NCBI GenBank assembly: GCA_021443045.1
Contig: JABUUT010000016.1
Coordinates: 56,977 to 65,179 of the forward strand
Length of the DNA: 8,203 bases
Direction: 5' to 3'
Source: Fibrobacteraceae bacterium
Lineage (GTDB): Bacteria; Fibrobacterota; Fibrobacteria; Fibrobacterales; Fibrobacteraceae
A program made the translations under genes and the position numbers. Under the pieces are notes generated by a model. That model saw only the letters and a program-made list of their open reading frames with translations. It did no database searches and had not been told where the DNA came from. Below, one piece after another: positions 1 through 5,568 of the stretch (positions are counted from its first letter, which is position 1; each line of letters begins with the position of its first letter).

Positions 1-72
1 TGGAAAGCCGGCGAAGGCCCCGCGAACGAAAGCGGATGGGTCAGCCCCAGCGGCGGCTGCGATGTACAATAA
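1..72 (+). CDS. C-terminal end of an unrecognised protein (5' end outside window)
   Basis: An open frame enters the window at base 1 and ends at TAA 70-72, giving 23 residues that finish SGWVSPSGGCDVQ. The stretch is GC-rich and uses codons like the other genes here, while the DNA after the stop turns AT-rich at once, which supports a real gene end. The tail is rich in Gly, Ser and Trp and has one Cys, compatible with a secreted or pilin-like protein, but this is too little to assign a family. No strong terminator follows; two weak hairpins lie at 139-155 and 182-194. Confidence 0.55.
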   Translation, partial: WKAGEGPANESGWVSPSGGCDVQ

Positions 73-401
73 TCAACCAATAATTGACGCGAAATAAAAA
101 GCGTAAAATACCCGCTGCCTTTTACAGAACTTCTTAGGACCCGCCTTTGTCGGGTACTATTCTCAGTGGTTTACCGTTTGCTCCCCAAGGGGGATTCTAA
201 AAAATTAACATGTGGCAATGCATATTCCAACCTGGAACAAGGGCGTGGTAAAAAAACAAAAATTTTTTCACAGCGTTCAAGAATATTCAACTTGTTGATT
301 ATCAAAAAGATAACACTTACAAACCAAATTTTTTACCCAATTTTTGCTCTAGCCAAATTTTATTAAATCATAGACTCAACGACAAATGTGACAAAATGCA
401 C

Positions 402-430
402 TTGTCAGTCCGATTCAAAAATTTTATATC
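402..430 (+). promoter_or_regulatory. Candidate promoter for the small gene at 518
   Basis: TTGTCA (402-407) and TATATC (425-430) are separated by 17 bp, matching the sigma-70 -35 hexamer at 5 of 6 and the -10 hexamer at 4 of 6 positions. Transcription would begin near 437, giving a leader of about 80 nt that contains the inverted repeat 467-492 and a strong ribosome binding site. AT-rich DNA throws up such matches by chance, so this is a weak call. Confidence 0.3.
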
Positions 431-466
431 AACAACAAGAATTCAACATTCTATCAACAAAAGGAA

Positions 467-492
467 GCCTCTAAAAATTAAATCTTAGAGGC
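467..492 (+). repeat. Perfect 8-bp inverted repeat in the leader of the 518 gene
   Basis: GCCTCTAA (467-474) is exactly complementary to TTAGAGGC (485-492) with a 10-nt AT-rich loop. In RNA this would be a stable hairpin ending 15 nt before the GGAGG ribosome binding site (508-512). The left arm continues into CCTCTAAAAATT, nearly identical to the outer end of the 123-bp element at 4151 (ACCTCTAAAAATT), so the hairpin may be a back-to-back pair of that element's ends. It could also be a regulatory leader structure or an operator. Confidence 0.6.
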
Positions 493-517
493 GAACTGCC
501 ACACAACGGAGGTATTT

Positions 518-733
518 ATGAAAATTATACATAAAACATCCGCCATTTCTTTCTACATGATCCACTCTGGCTTTAGCAGCTTCAAAAACCGCATTCGCGA
601 AGAGCTGAGCGCAACCAGCGGAATCAACCTGGACGATGTATTGGACGAACAAAGTCTGTACAACTACTACCGCAGCGGAGAAACCCCAGACTTTGTGGCC
701 GCCAGCATTTGCGGATGCTCCTTTGACGACTAG
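518..733 (+). CDS. Small conserved-looking protein of unknown function (71 aa)
   Basis: A well-formed small gene. A strong ribosome binding site GGAGGT (508-513) sits 5 nt before the ATG, and the frame is GC-richer than the upstream DNA. The 71-residue product starts with a basic N-terminus, MKIIHKTSAISFY, and then becomes acidic. It has a segment containing GINLDDVLDEQSLYNYY and ends with two Cys in ICGCSFDD. No signal peptide, membrane helix or known domain is evident. The CxC near the end could bind metal or form a disulfide, which is inference only. The leader contains a hairpin at 467-492. The stop TAG (731-733) overlaps the stop of the opposing gene, so the two convergent genes share the tetranucleotide CTAG 730-733 with no room for a terminator. 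I do not recognise a family. Confidence 0.75.
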   Translation: MKIIHKTSAISFYMIHSGFSSFKNRIREELSATSGINLDDVLDEQSLYNYYRSGETPDFVAASICGCSFDD

Positions 734-2523
734 TTGGCAGGGCTACAGCCGTTCATAGGAACAAACTTGCCTTTTTGCACCGTAATAATCTTGGTGTTGG
801 TGTTTACGCCTCGCTTGAAGCGGATATCACCATAAATACCCTGGAACACAGACTGGTTGTTCATGTAGTTCACCAAGCTGTTGTTCATTTTAGACAAACT
901 AGAGAACACAATGTTGGCAGCATCGTAACTAAGGCCCGCCACCTTGTCTTCTCCAGGTTCAGAGCCCCATTTTTCCTGGAACGCCTTTGCAAACTTGTCG
1001 TAAGTGGCGTTCTTTTCCATATCAAGACCCGGAATGCTGAAGTAGGAACTGTCTACCAGGCGTTTGCCCTGAACCAAAAGTTCTCGACCGTACCAGCCAG
1101 ACGTACCCAAGAAAGTGCCACTAATTTTATTGAAGGCTGTTTGGCTAACAATGGCGCCAGCATCTGCCGGGTTGGTGGCCGGAATAAATATGCCAGGGAA
1201 TGAGAAAGTGGAATCTTGCATGTAGAAACGGCGTTCCTTGGCATTTACAGCATCCAAATTTTCGGCACCCTTCGCAATGTTGCGGCGGCGATTTTCCTGC
1301 TTAAAGCGAACATCCCTAAGAAGGTCGAATTCGGTTTTGTAGTCGGGGCGGCCTTCTTCATAGTTGCGGAAAGCAATAACGTTGCCACCCAAACGTTCCA
1401 CAGCCTGGGTAAAGCTCTGTGACATGGAGGCACCATAGTCACCCAAGGGGCTTAAAACCGCATATTCACGAATGTCAAGGCACTTGCTGGCAAACTCAGC
1501 AATGCTTTGCGCCAAGCGTTTCATGGTAATGTTCACCTGGAAAATGTTGGGGCCCATTCTGGCAATGCCGTCGTCGGTGGCGGTAGGCGTAATCATGGGG
1601 ATATGCTGGAAGTTGCTGCCTAGCCAGGCAGCGACGGTGGCCGCAGGAGAACTCATGATGGGGCCAATAATGGCAATCACACTATCCTGGTTTACAGCCT
1701 GCTGGGTGCGCATCAGGGCAATGGCAGCGTCGGCCCGGGTATCGGCAGGGCGAACGTTAACCTTCCCCTGAAGCCCAGCCTGCTCAAAAGCCAAAAGAAC
1801 ACCCTGAATGGCAGCGGCACCAAATTCAGCAAAGTCGCCCGACAAAGGAGCCAGAACCAAAATAGTAGGCATACCGGCACCCGCATCTTCCAAGGAAGAA
1901 AGGCCTTTTTCAGCCACATTCCTAAGTTTTTCAGAAACATCGGCTTGAAGAACCTTCTTGTACCAATAGCGTGCCGACTTGTACCTGCGGGAGTTCTGGC
2001 TTTCGCGGCCAATCTGCAACTGAATCCACCCCACCACATCCTTGTCTACAGGGTACTTTTCCAAAAGGGCCTGCAACTGGTCGGCATTCAAGAGGGAAGC
2101 AGCCAAAACCTGAATAACCACTTCCTTGGTGCGGGAACGTGCCGCAGGGTTCCTGGAGTAGGCCAAAATGCGAAGCATCGATTCTACACCTTCATACACA
2201 GTGCCACTTTCGGTGGAGGCAATCGCTTGGGCCAGTTCCATGCGTTCCCGGTAAGGAGTAGAAACATAATATTCCAAAAAACGGGAAGAAAGCTTAAGGG
2301 CTTCTTCGCGCTTGTGCTCCCTAAGGTAGCATTCCGTAAGCATCACCGAGGCCTTTTCGCCAGCCGGCTTTCTAAAGCTAGACTTTGAAATTTTCTGAAG
2401 AGGGGCAATGGCGTCTGCACACTTGCCCTGGAGGATAAGGTTTTTAGCACTACCCAAATCATCTTGTGCTACAAGGGAGGTGGATAAAAATGCAATAAGG
2501 AGGAGGGGTAAAAGACGATTCAT
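730..2523 (-). CDS. Secreted TPR plus periplasmic-binding-fold protein, LpoA/LppC-like or amino-acid-binding-like
   Basis: A protein of 597 residues from the ATG at 2523. A GTG at 2538 would add five residues, but the ATG is preceded by GCAGG at good spacing and gives a clean signal peptide, MNRLLPLLLIAFLSTSLVA, with likely cleavage before Gln20. No lipobox Cys is present. Residues about 20-215 are helical and repeat-like (TPR-type). Residues about 218-590 resemble a type I periplasmic-binding fold, with ILVLAPLSGDFAEFG (221-235), AIIGPIMSS near 284-292, and PMITPTATDD near 309-318. This two-part architecture is that of penicillin-binding-protein activators (LpoA/LppC); plain branched-chain amino-acid receptors lack the helical N-domain. 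Expected location is the periplasm. Its start lies just after the stop of the nucleotidyltransferase-like gene, so the two are probably co-transcribed. Ligand and partner cannot be read from the sequence. Confidence 0.85.
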   Translation of the reverse strand: MNRLLPLLLIAFLSTSLVAQDDLGSAKNLILQGKCADAIAPLQKISKSSFRKPAGEKASVMLTECYLREHKREEALKLSSRFLEYYVSTPYRERMELAQAIASTESGTVYEGVESMLRILAYSRNPAARSRTKEVVIQVLAASLLNADQLQALLEKYPVDKDVVGWIQLQIGRESQNSRRYKSARYWYKKVLQADVSEKLRNVAEKGLSSLEDAGAGMPTILVLAPLSGDFAEFGAAAIQGVLLAFEQAGLQGKVNVRPADTRADAAIALMRTQQAVNQDSVIAIIGPIMSSPAATVAAWLGSNFQHIPMITPTATDDGIARMGPNIFQVNITMKRLAQSIAEFASKCLDIREYAVLSPLGDYGASMSQSFTQAVERLGGNVIAFRNYEEGRPDYKTEFDLLRDVRFKQENRRRNIAKGAENLDAVNAKERRFYMQDSTFSFPGIFIPATNPADAGAIVSQTAFNKISGTFLGTSGWYGRELLVQGKRLVDSSYFSIPGLDMEKNATYDKFAKAFQEKWGSEPGEDKVAGLSYDAANIVFSSLSKMNNSLVNYMNNQSVFQGIYGDIRFKRGVNTNTKIITVQKGKFVPMNGCSPAN

Positions 2524-2537
2524 ATTGTAACCTGCCA

Positions 2538-2852
2538 CTATGCTTCAGCGGCTTCCTGAATAATGTCGTGTTCTTTTTTTATCTGTTTCTGCATGGATTC
2601 CGGGAGTTTTACCCAATCCATAACATCCACGCGAAAAGGAAGACCGCTTTCGCTAAAAGCCTTTTCCACAGCAATCATCGCCTCAAAGGAAAGAGCCTTT
2701 TCACTGATAACAGCCAGTTCCAACCCTGTTTCGGGAGCAAAGTCCACCCCCGTTACACGGGAGCCATACGCCCAAACTTCCAAACCTTCAAAATGAAGGC
2801 CCACAATGCGTTGGACGGTCTCCAGTTGATCTGTTTCTAAACAAAGAGCCAT
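2538..2852 (-). CDS. Degenerate MNT-type nucleotidyltransferase-domain protein
   Basis: A 104-residue protein with the layout of minimal nucleotidyltransferases of the DNA polymerase beta superfamily. AYGSRVTG (28-35) is the GSR loop, followed by a strand, ETGLELAVIS (41-50), and a C-terminal PFRVDVMDW (72-80) that matches the usual third-carboxylate strand. The metal-binding DxD that normally follows the loop is replaced by Gly43-Leu-Glu45, so catalysis is doubtful. Classic MntA antitoxins pair with a HEPN toxin, but no HEPN gene is adjacent. The stop codon lies 15 nt before the ATG of the downstream secreted protein, which suggests one transcript. There is no Shine-Dalgarno; a TATATTTG box ends 5 nt before the ATG, so the mRNA is probably leaderless. 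The family is likely; the biological role is unknown. Confidence 0.75.
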   Translation of the reverse strand: MALCLETDQLETVQRIVGLHFEGLEVWAYGSRVTGVDFAPETGLELAVISEKALSFEAMIAVEKAFSESGLPFRVDVMDWVKLPESMQKQIKKEHDIIQEAAEA

Positions 2853-2865
2853 GGGTGCAAATATA
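2853..2865 (-). promoter_or_regulatory. TAnnTTTG box giving a leaderless start
   Basis: On the minus strand TATATTTG (2865-2858) is followed by CACCC and then the ATG at 2852. It is an exact match to the Bacteroidota -7 element TAnnTTTG. The distance places transcription start at or next to the start codon. No purine-rich ribosome binding site is present. No clear -33 TTTG was found at standard spacing. Confidence 0.55.
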
Positions 2866-2906
2866 GAACTTTAAAAAAATGGGTATGTAAAAGGGCAGCC
2901 TAAAAG

Positions 2907-4055
2907 TTAATAGGAAAAGTGCAAAATCCATATTTCGGTGGTAGAACCAATGCGAACCCCGGGGCCCCAGTTTCCAAAACCGCTGGAAACAAGCCAGGGA
3001 ATTCCGTCTAGACGGCCAAGACCATAAGCCAATTTCCACACCCAGTTAATAATAACCGTTCCTGGAAAAAACTGGCCATCGTGGGTATGGCCCGACATGG
3101 CAAAATCCGGAAGCCGAACATTTTGCACGGGATTTTCGTCGCTGTTCCACAGCCCCTTGGGCTGGTGATCCAGCATAAGCCAGCAGCGGCTGGAATCTTT
3201 GGGGGCCAGTTCCAATATGCCCTTTCGGGAAACGCCCATAGCACGGGCCAGTTGGTGGTCTATGCGCCCCGAAATGCAGGCAAGCTCTGTACAAGTTGTG
3301 GAATCTGATAAAAATGTCCAACCCGAAGAAGTCATAAAGCCTATGGGGTCGGAGTCGGAGCGGGTCATGTAGGATTCATGGTTCCCCGAAACCGCAAAGG
3401 CTCCAGACTTTGCCGCAGAGGCAATGCGTAAAAACAGAGGTCCATACCCCTCTGAAAGAAGATCGTTGGAATGCATATCGGCAATGTCGCCGCCCAGAAA
3501 AATAAAGTCTGGATGCAGGGAATCCATCTGGGCGGCAAAACGCTCCAATTTGCTTCTGTTAAAAATAGGATCCACATGAATGTCGCTGAGGAACACGCCT
3601 GTAAAACTTTTACCCCCATTCCCTAGCCGTATGTCCGCTTCAATTACTTTGTATGTATTGCTACGGATGCCGCCCACAATCAAAAACACCACGGAGACCA
3701 CCACGCTCAACACCAAAAGCACCCGGCTTGCACGCTGCAAAGCCAAAACACCTATGGGCCTGCCCCTTACCCCACGGCGGCACAGGCGAAAAACACCAAA
3801 GCAAACAAAAATTAAAAGGGCTTCGCAGAGCCACACTGCAAAAAAAGCCTGCCCCGCAGTAGCCACAAAACTTTTGCGGAACAAAAAACAGGCAAAAGTG
3901 CCTAGTAAAAAAGCAAGACCTACCAGGCTTCCCACCGTACACTGCCCCCAGGAACCCTTTAAAAAGGGGAAAACCCTTACCTTGCAATGAGAAACATTTC
4001 GAATACTCAGGTAAAGAAAAGACAATCCAAAAATAAGAATGAAAATAAATATCAT
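2907..4055 (-). CDS. Membrane-anchored metallophosphoesterase (YkuE/YaeI/LpxG-like)
   Basis: A 382-residue protein. The first about 130 residues hold four hydrophobic segments (about 2-18, 42-60, 68-90 and 109-130), followed by a cytoplasmic or periplasmic calcineurin-like phosphoesterase domain. All metal-binding blocks are visible in order: LSDIH (156-160), LGGDIAD (187-193), GNHE (224-227), LDHQP (295-299) and GHTH (322-325). The enzyme should hydrolyse phosphodiester or pyrophosphate bonds using two metal ions. Relatives include YaeI/YkuE phosphodiesterases and chlamydial LpxG, which acts in lipid A synthesis, but the substrate here is unproven. The start is the only Met before the catalytic domain. 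Its Shine-Dalgarno, GAGGTGA (4071-4065), lies within the recurring motif GGTCACCTC. The stop is 54 nt before the next gene, which appears to have its own promoter. Confidence 0.9.
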   Translation of the reverse strand: MIFIFILIFGLSFLYLSIRNVSHCKVRVFPFLKGSWGQCTVGSLVGLAFLLGTFACFLFRKSFVATAGQAFFAVWLCEALLIFVCFGVFRLCRRGVRGRPIGVLALQRASRVLLVLSVVVSVVFLIVGGIRSNTYKVIEADIRLGNGGKSFTGVFLSDIHVDPIFNRSKLERFAAQMDSLHPDFIFLGGDIADMHSNDLLSEGYGPLFLRIASAAKSGAFAVSGNHESYMTRSDSDPIGFMTSSGWTFLSDSTTCTELACISGRIDHQLARAMGVSRKGILELAPKDSSRCWLMLDHQPKGLWNSDENPVQNVRLPDFAMSGHTHDGQFFPGTVIINWVWKLAYGLGRLDGIPWLVSSGFGNWGPGVRIGSTTEIWILHFSY

Positions 4056-4062
4056 TTTTTTA

Positions 4063-4076
4063 GGTCACCTCTAAAA
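4063..4076 (-). promoter_or_regulatory. Ribosome binding site of the metallophosphoesterase, within the recurring TTTTAGAGGTGACC motif
   Basis: Read on the minus strand this is TTTTAGAGGTGACC, about 7-10 nt before the ATG at 4055. GAGGTGA is complementary to the UCACCUC of the bacterial 16S rRNA 3' tail, so it is a strong Shine-Dalgarno. The same 14 bases are the outer end of the MITE-like element at 4151-4273, suggesting that a stray element end may serve as this gene's translation signal. Confidence 0.5.
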
Positions 4077-4114
4077 TAACCCTTTTCACAAGTTAAAATA
4101 TTTGACACATTAAG

Positions 4115-4136
4115 AAAAGGGCGTCTCTTAATGCCC
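4115..4136 (-). terminator. Probable intrinsic terminator downstream of tmk
   Basis: On the minus strand ATGCCC's complement GGGCAT (4136-4131), a 6-nt loop and ACGCCC (4124-4119) form a 6-bp stem with one G-U pair, followed directly by TTTT (4118-4115). It would stop tmk transcripts before the metallophosphoesterase gene. The T-run is short, so termination may be partial. The opposite strand has no T-run after the stem. Confidence 0.45.
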
Positions 4137-4150
4137 AAAAACAAACAAAA

Positions 4151-4273
4151 GGTCACCTCTAAAAATTGCTTTGCACTAAAGTGCATCCTGCTACGGCCAG
4201 GTCATGGGCCTGCAAGCAGTACCGCGACGCTAGCCTTAGGCAGGATTGGTCAAATGAATTTTTTGAGGTGACC
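4151..4273. mobile_element. 123-bp MITE-like element with 17-bp terminal inverted repeats
   Basis: GGTCACCTCTAAAAATT (4151-4167) and AATTTTTTGAGGTGACC (4257-4273) are inverted repeats matching at 16 of 17 positions. AAAA flanks both ends (4147-4150 and 4274-4277), a possible target duplication but low-complexity. Inside are a TGCAC/GTGCA hairpin (4172-4185) and a 7-bp nested pair, ATCCTGC (4185-4191) with GCAGGAT (4240-4246). The centre contains ATGGGCCTGCAAGCAGT (4204-4220), which recurs exactly on the other strand at 5219-5235. No transposase is encoded, so it would be non-autonomous. The terminal motif also occurs alone at 4063-4076, 5541-5556 and 6502-6515. Confidence 0.55.
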
Positions 4274-4286
4274 AAAAGGAGCTTAT

Positions 4287-4361
4287 ATGAAAAACATGGA
4301 AATAGCCCTCTCCGTTGGACTGGTGCTTATCTTAGTTCTTTCCGTGCTGCAAAACGCATAA
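4287..4361 (+). CDS. Putative 24-residue membrane peptide
   Basis: A small ORF with ATG at 4287 and TAA at 4359-4361. The translation begins MKNMEIALSVG and ends LSVLQNA, with an uninterrupted hydrophobic stretch IALSVGLVLILVLSVL (6-21) sufficient for one transmembrane helix. A good ribosome binding site, AAAGGAG (4275-4281), lies 5 nt before the ATG, and GAGGTGACC from the adjacent element end lies just upstream. It converges on tmk with only 4 nt between the stop codons. Single-helix peptides of this size are known as type I toxins or as subunits of membrane complexes, but no match is recognised. The spacing and hydrophobicity are suggestive; expression is unproven. Confidence 0.45.
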   Translation: MKNMEIALSVGLVLILVLSVLQNA

Positions 4362-4365
4362 AAAA

Positions 4366-5001
4366 CTAAGTGAGTCTCGATAACACGAGCTGGAGAACCT
4401 CTCTCTGAATATCCTCTGGAGTGCGGTCGGCATCTATGGCCACCACCGCTTCAGGGTATTTTCGGGAAGCTTCCAGGTAACCCTGGCGGACCCTTTCAAA
4501 GAAGTCCGCCTTCTCTTGTTCCAAACGGTCTGGCTCCCCGCCACGCTTTTCCATGCGAGCACGCCCTCGGGCCACGTCAATATCCATAACCAAAGTGAGC
4601 TCAGGCAAGCAGCCGCCACAGGTAATTTCGGTAAGGTGCTGCACTTCCTCTGCCCCAAGGCTACGACCAAAACCCTGGTAAGCATAGGTGCTCCAGCTAA
4701 AACGGTCTGCCAAAACCACTTTGCCCTCTGCCAAAGCAGGCTCAATAACCTCATGAATCAACTGGGCACGAGCTGCATTGTACAGCAAAAGTTCCGCCTT
4801 GTCGCTCATGCGGCCCTTAAAAGCAGGGTCCAGAAGCAGGCCGCGAATCCTTTCGGAAATTTCCACACCGCCCGGTTCACGAATCTTGAGGCAGGAGAAA
4901 CCCCTTTCTTCTAAAGCCGACTTGAGCAAATCCAGCTGGGTACTCTTACCCGAGCCGTCGATGCCCTCCAAACAAAAAAAACGTTTTGCAGTCTTTAACA
5001 T
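4366..5001 (-). CDS. tmk: Thymidylate kinase (dTMP kinase)
   Basis: A 211-residue enzyme that phosphorylates dTMP to dTDP with ATP in the cytosol, an essential step in making dTTP. The P-loop is GIDGSGKST (13-21). REPGG follows at about 41-45, with Val where Thr is usual, then DRFSWSTYAYQG, which carries the DR(Y/F) and AYQG substrate motifs, and a LID segment EKRGGEPDRLEQE. The length is normal for the family. I chose ATG 5001. A longer frame reaches 5139, but its extra residues (starting MPRRFAPRND) are the translation of a REP-like repeat and come before the normal N-terminus. No Shine-Dalgarno precedes the ATG; a TATCTTTA box ends 4 nt upstream, so the mRNA is probably leaderless. Confidence 0.95.
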   Translation of the reverse strand: MLKTAKRFFCLEGIDGSGKSTQLDLLKSALEERGFSCLKIREPGGVEISERIRGLLLDPAFKGRMSDKAELLLYNAARAQLIHEVIEPALAEGKVVLADRFSWSTYAYQGFGRSLGAEEVQHLTEITCGGCLPELTLVMDIDVARGRARMEKRGGEPDRLEQEKADFFERVRQGYLEASRKYPEAVVAIDADRTPEDIQREVLQLVLSRLT

Positions 5002-5028
5002 AATGTAAAGATACCATTTTTTATGGTA
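5002..5028 (-). promoter_or_regulatory. tmk leaderless promoter overlapped by a palindrome
   Basis: On the minus strand TATCTTTA (5013-5006) then CATT precede the ATG, one mismatch from TAnnTTTG. A palindrome of TACCAT (5012-5017) and ATGGTA (5023-5028), separated by five T on the plus strand, overlaps the upstream edge of the box. It could be an operator or simply AT-rich structure. Confidence 0.45.
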
Positions 5029-5108
5029 CCATTTGCAAAAGGCTAACCCTGAAAATGATTTTTTTAGGGGGCATCGCGACCAATAGGGTCCACTAATAGA
5101 CGATAGAA

Positions 5109-5143
5109 TGTCATTGCGAGGAGCGAAGCGACGCGGCAATCCA
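5109..5143. repeat. REP-like palindromic repeat
   Basis: The tract starting GTCATTGCGAGGAGCG is a dispersed repeat seen in many bacterial genomes and often mistranslated as SLRGAKRRGNP. Its outer arms, ATTGC (5113-5117) and GCAAT (5136-5140), pair around a GC-rich loop. It accounts for the false N-terminal extension of tmk. Confidence 0.6.
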
Positions 5144-5159
5144 GTGAGTATGCTTATCC

Positions 5160-5290
5160 TCTGTCACCCTGAAACGGAACGTAGTGGAGCGATTACGCCA
5201 AAGGGCGAGTGTTGCGGGACTGCTTGCAGGCCCATAACCGAGCCGCAGGCGGAACTGTCCGAAGGACAGCTAGGGTCCATAGGCGAATAC
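5160..5290. repeat. Mosaic intergenic repeat, relative of the 4151-4273 element core
   Basis: 5160-5200 contains a second dispersed-repeat type (TGTCACCCTGAAACGG, reading CHPETERSGA). 5204-5249 then carries GGCGAGTGTTGCGG, ACTGCTTGCAGGCCCAT (5219-5235, a 17-nt exact match to the reverse strand of 4204-4220) and GAGCCGCAGG (5240-5249). A compact hairpin follows: CTGTCC (5255-5260), GAA, GGACAG (5264-5269). TAGGGTCCA occurs at 5084-5092 and 5271-5279. No terminal inverted repeat is visible around this copy. Confidence 0.6.
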
Positions 5291-5291
5291 C

Positions 5292-5319
5292 AACCACTAG
5301 CCACCAGCCACCAACCACC
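5292..5319. repeat. Four tandem heptads (ARCCACY)
   Basis: AACCACT, AGCCACC, AGCCACC and AACCACC run head to tail with no spacing. This is a short degenerate minisatellite of 7-bp period. It contains no spacers and is not a CRISPR. Confidence 0.65.
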
Positions 5320-5340
5320 GTAATTCAATTTTTGTATATT

Positions 5341-5556
5341 TCACTCTTGTAGAACAATAACCCCGTCGACACCGAGAATAACCATGCAAGATGCAGAGCT
5401 GATGCCGTAGGCATCCAAAATGGCCACAATTCCGTAAGGCGAGTATTGCGGCCAAGCAAGCTTCTCCATAATTGAGCCGCAGGAATTGGCGATGCAACTT
5501 GTTGAAAGACCGAATGACGCCGCTAGCATTGATTTCAATCATTTTTAGAGGTGCCC
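5341..5556. repeat. Decayed longer relative of the 4151-4273 element, ending in its terminal motif
   Basis: The right edge, ATTTTTAGAGGTGCCC (5541-5556), is the same outer end as in the 123-bp element. The inside shares GGCGAGTATTGCGG (5438-5451) and GAGCCGCAGG (5474-5483) with the repeat at 5204-5249. A perfect hairpin, GATGCC-GTA-GGCATC, sits at 5401-5415. No matching left end was found. On the minus strand 5538-5341 stays open from a TTG for 65 codons with plausible composition, ending VILGVDGVIVLQE, but it has no ribosome binding site. It may be a remnant reading frame rather than a gene. The tract stops 12 nt beyond the end of the PAP2 gene. Confidence 0.45.
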
Positions 5557-5568
5557 ATAAATAACCCC

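Larger units (their letters stand above)
73..517. other. AT-rich intergenic region with weak hairpins and a promoter region
   Basis: No supported gene lies in these 445 bases. A 5-bp stem (ACCCG 139-143 with CGGGT 151-155) and a second one (TCCCC 182-186 with GGGGA 190-194) could form in RNA, but neither is followed by a T-run, so neither is called a terminator. From about 195 to 460 the sequence is strongly AT-rich. The reading frame 166-366 has no ribosome binding site and low-complexity Lys/Ile/Phe-rich content, so it is not called. The right-hand end carries the candidate promoter and inverted repeat described separately. Confidence 0.5.

Noticed and set aside
166..366. 66-codon frame on the plus strand
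   Set aside because: It has no ribosome binding site, its C-terminal half is AT-driven Lys/Ile/Phe, and it matches no recognisable protein.
2538..2852. MNT-HEPN toxin-antitoxin module
   Set aside because: No HEPN gene is adjacent and the catalytic DxD is absent.
4102..4132. TTGACA with CTTAAT as a plus-strand promoter for the small membrane peptide
   Set aside because: The spacing is 19 bp, the -10 is poor, and the region overlaps a minus-strand terminator hairpin; not strong enough to call.
5047..5069. 9-bp stem (CCCT...AGGG) as a terminator
   Set aside because: The T-run lies inside the stem and no T tract follows on either strand; it is also upstream of a gene start.
5002..5139. 46-residue N-terminal extension of thymidylate kinase
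   Set aside because: The extra residues are translated from a REP-like repeat and the promoter palindrome; normal tmk begins a few residues before the P-loop, at 5001.
5292..5319. CRISPR-like repeats
   Set aside because: The heptads are contiguous, with no spacers and far too short a unit.
5108..5323. 71-codon plus-strand frame (MSLRGAKRRGNP...)
   Set aside because: It is the translation of REP-like and mosaic repeats, a common false gene.
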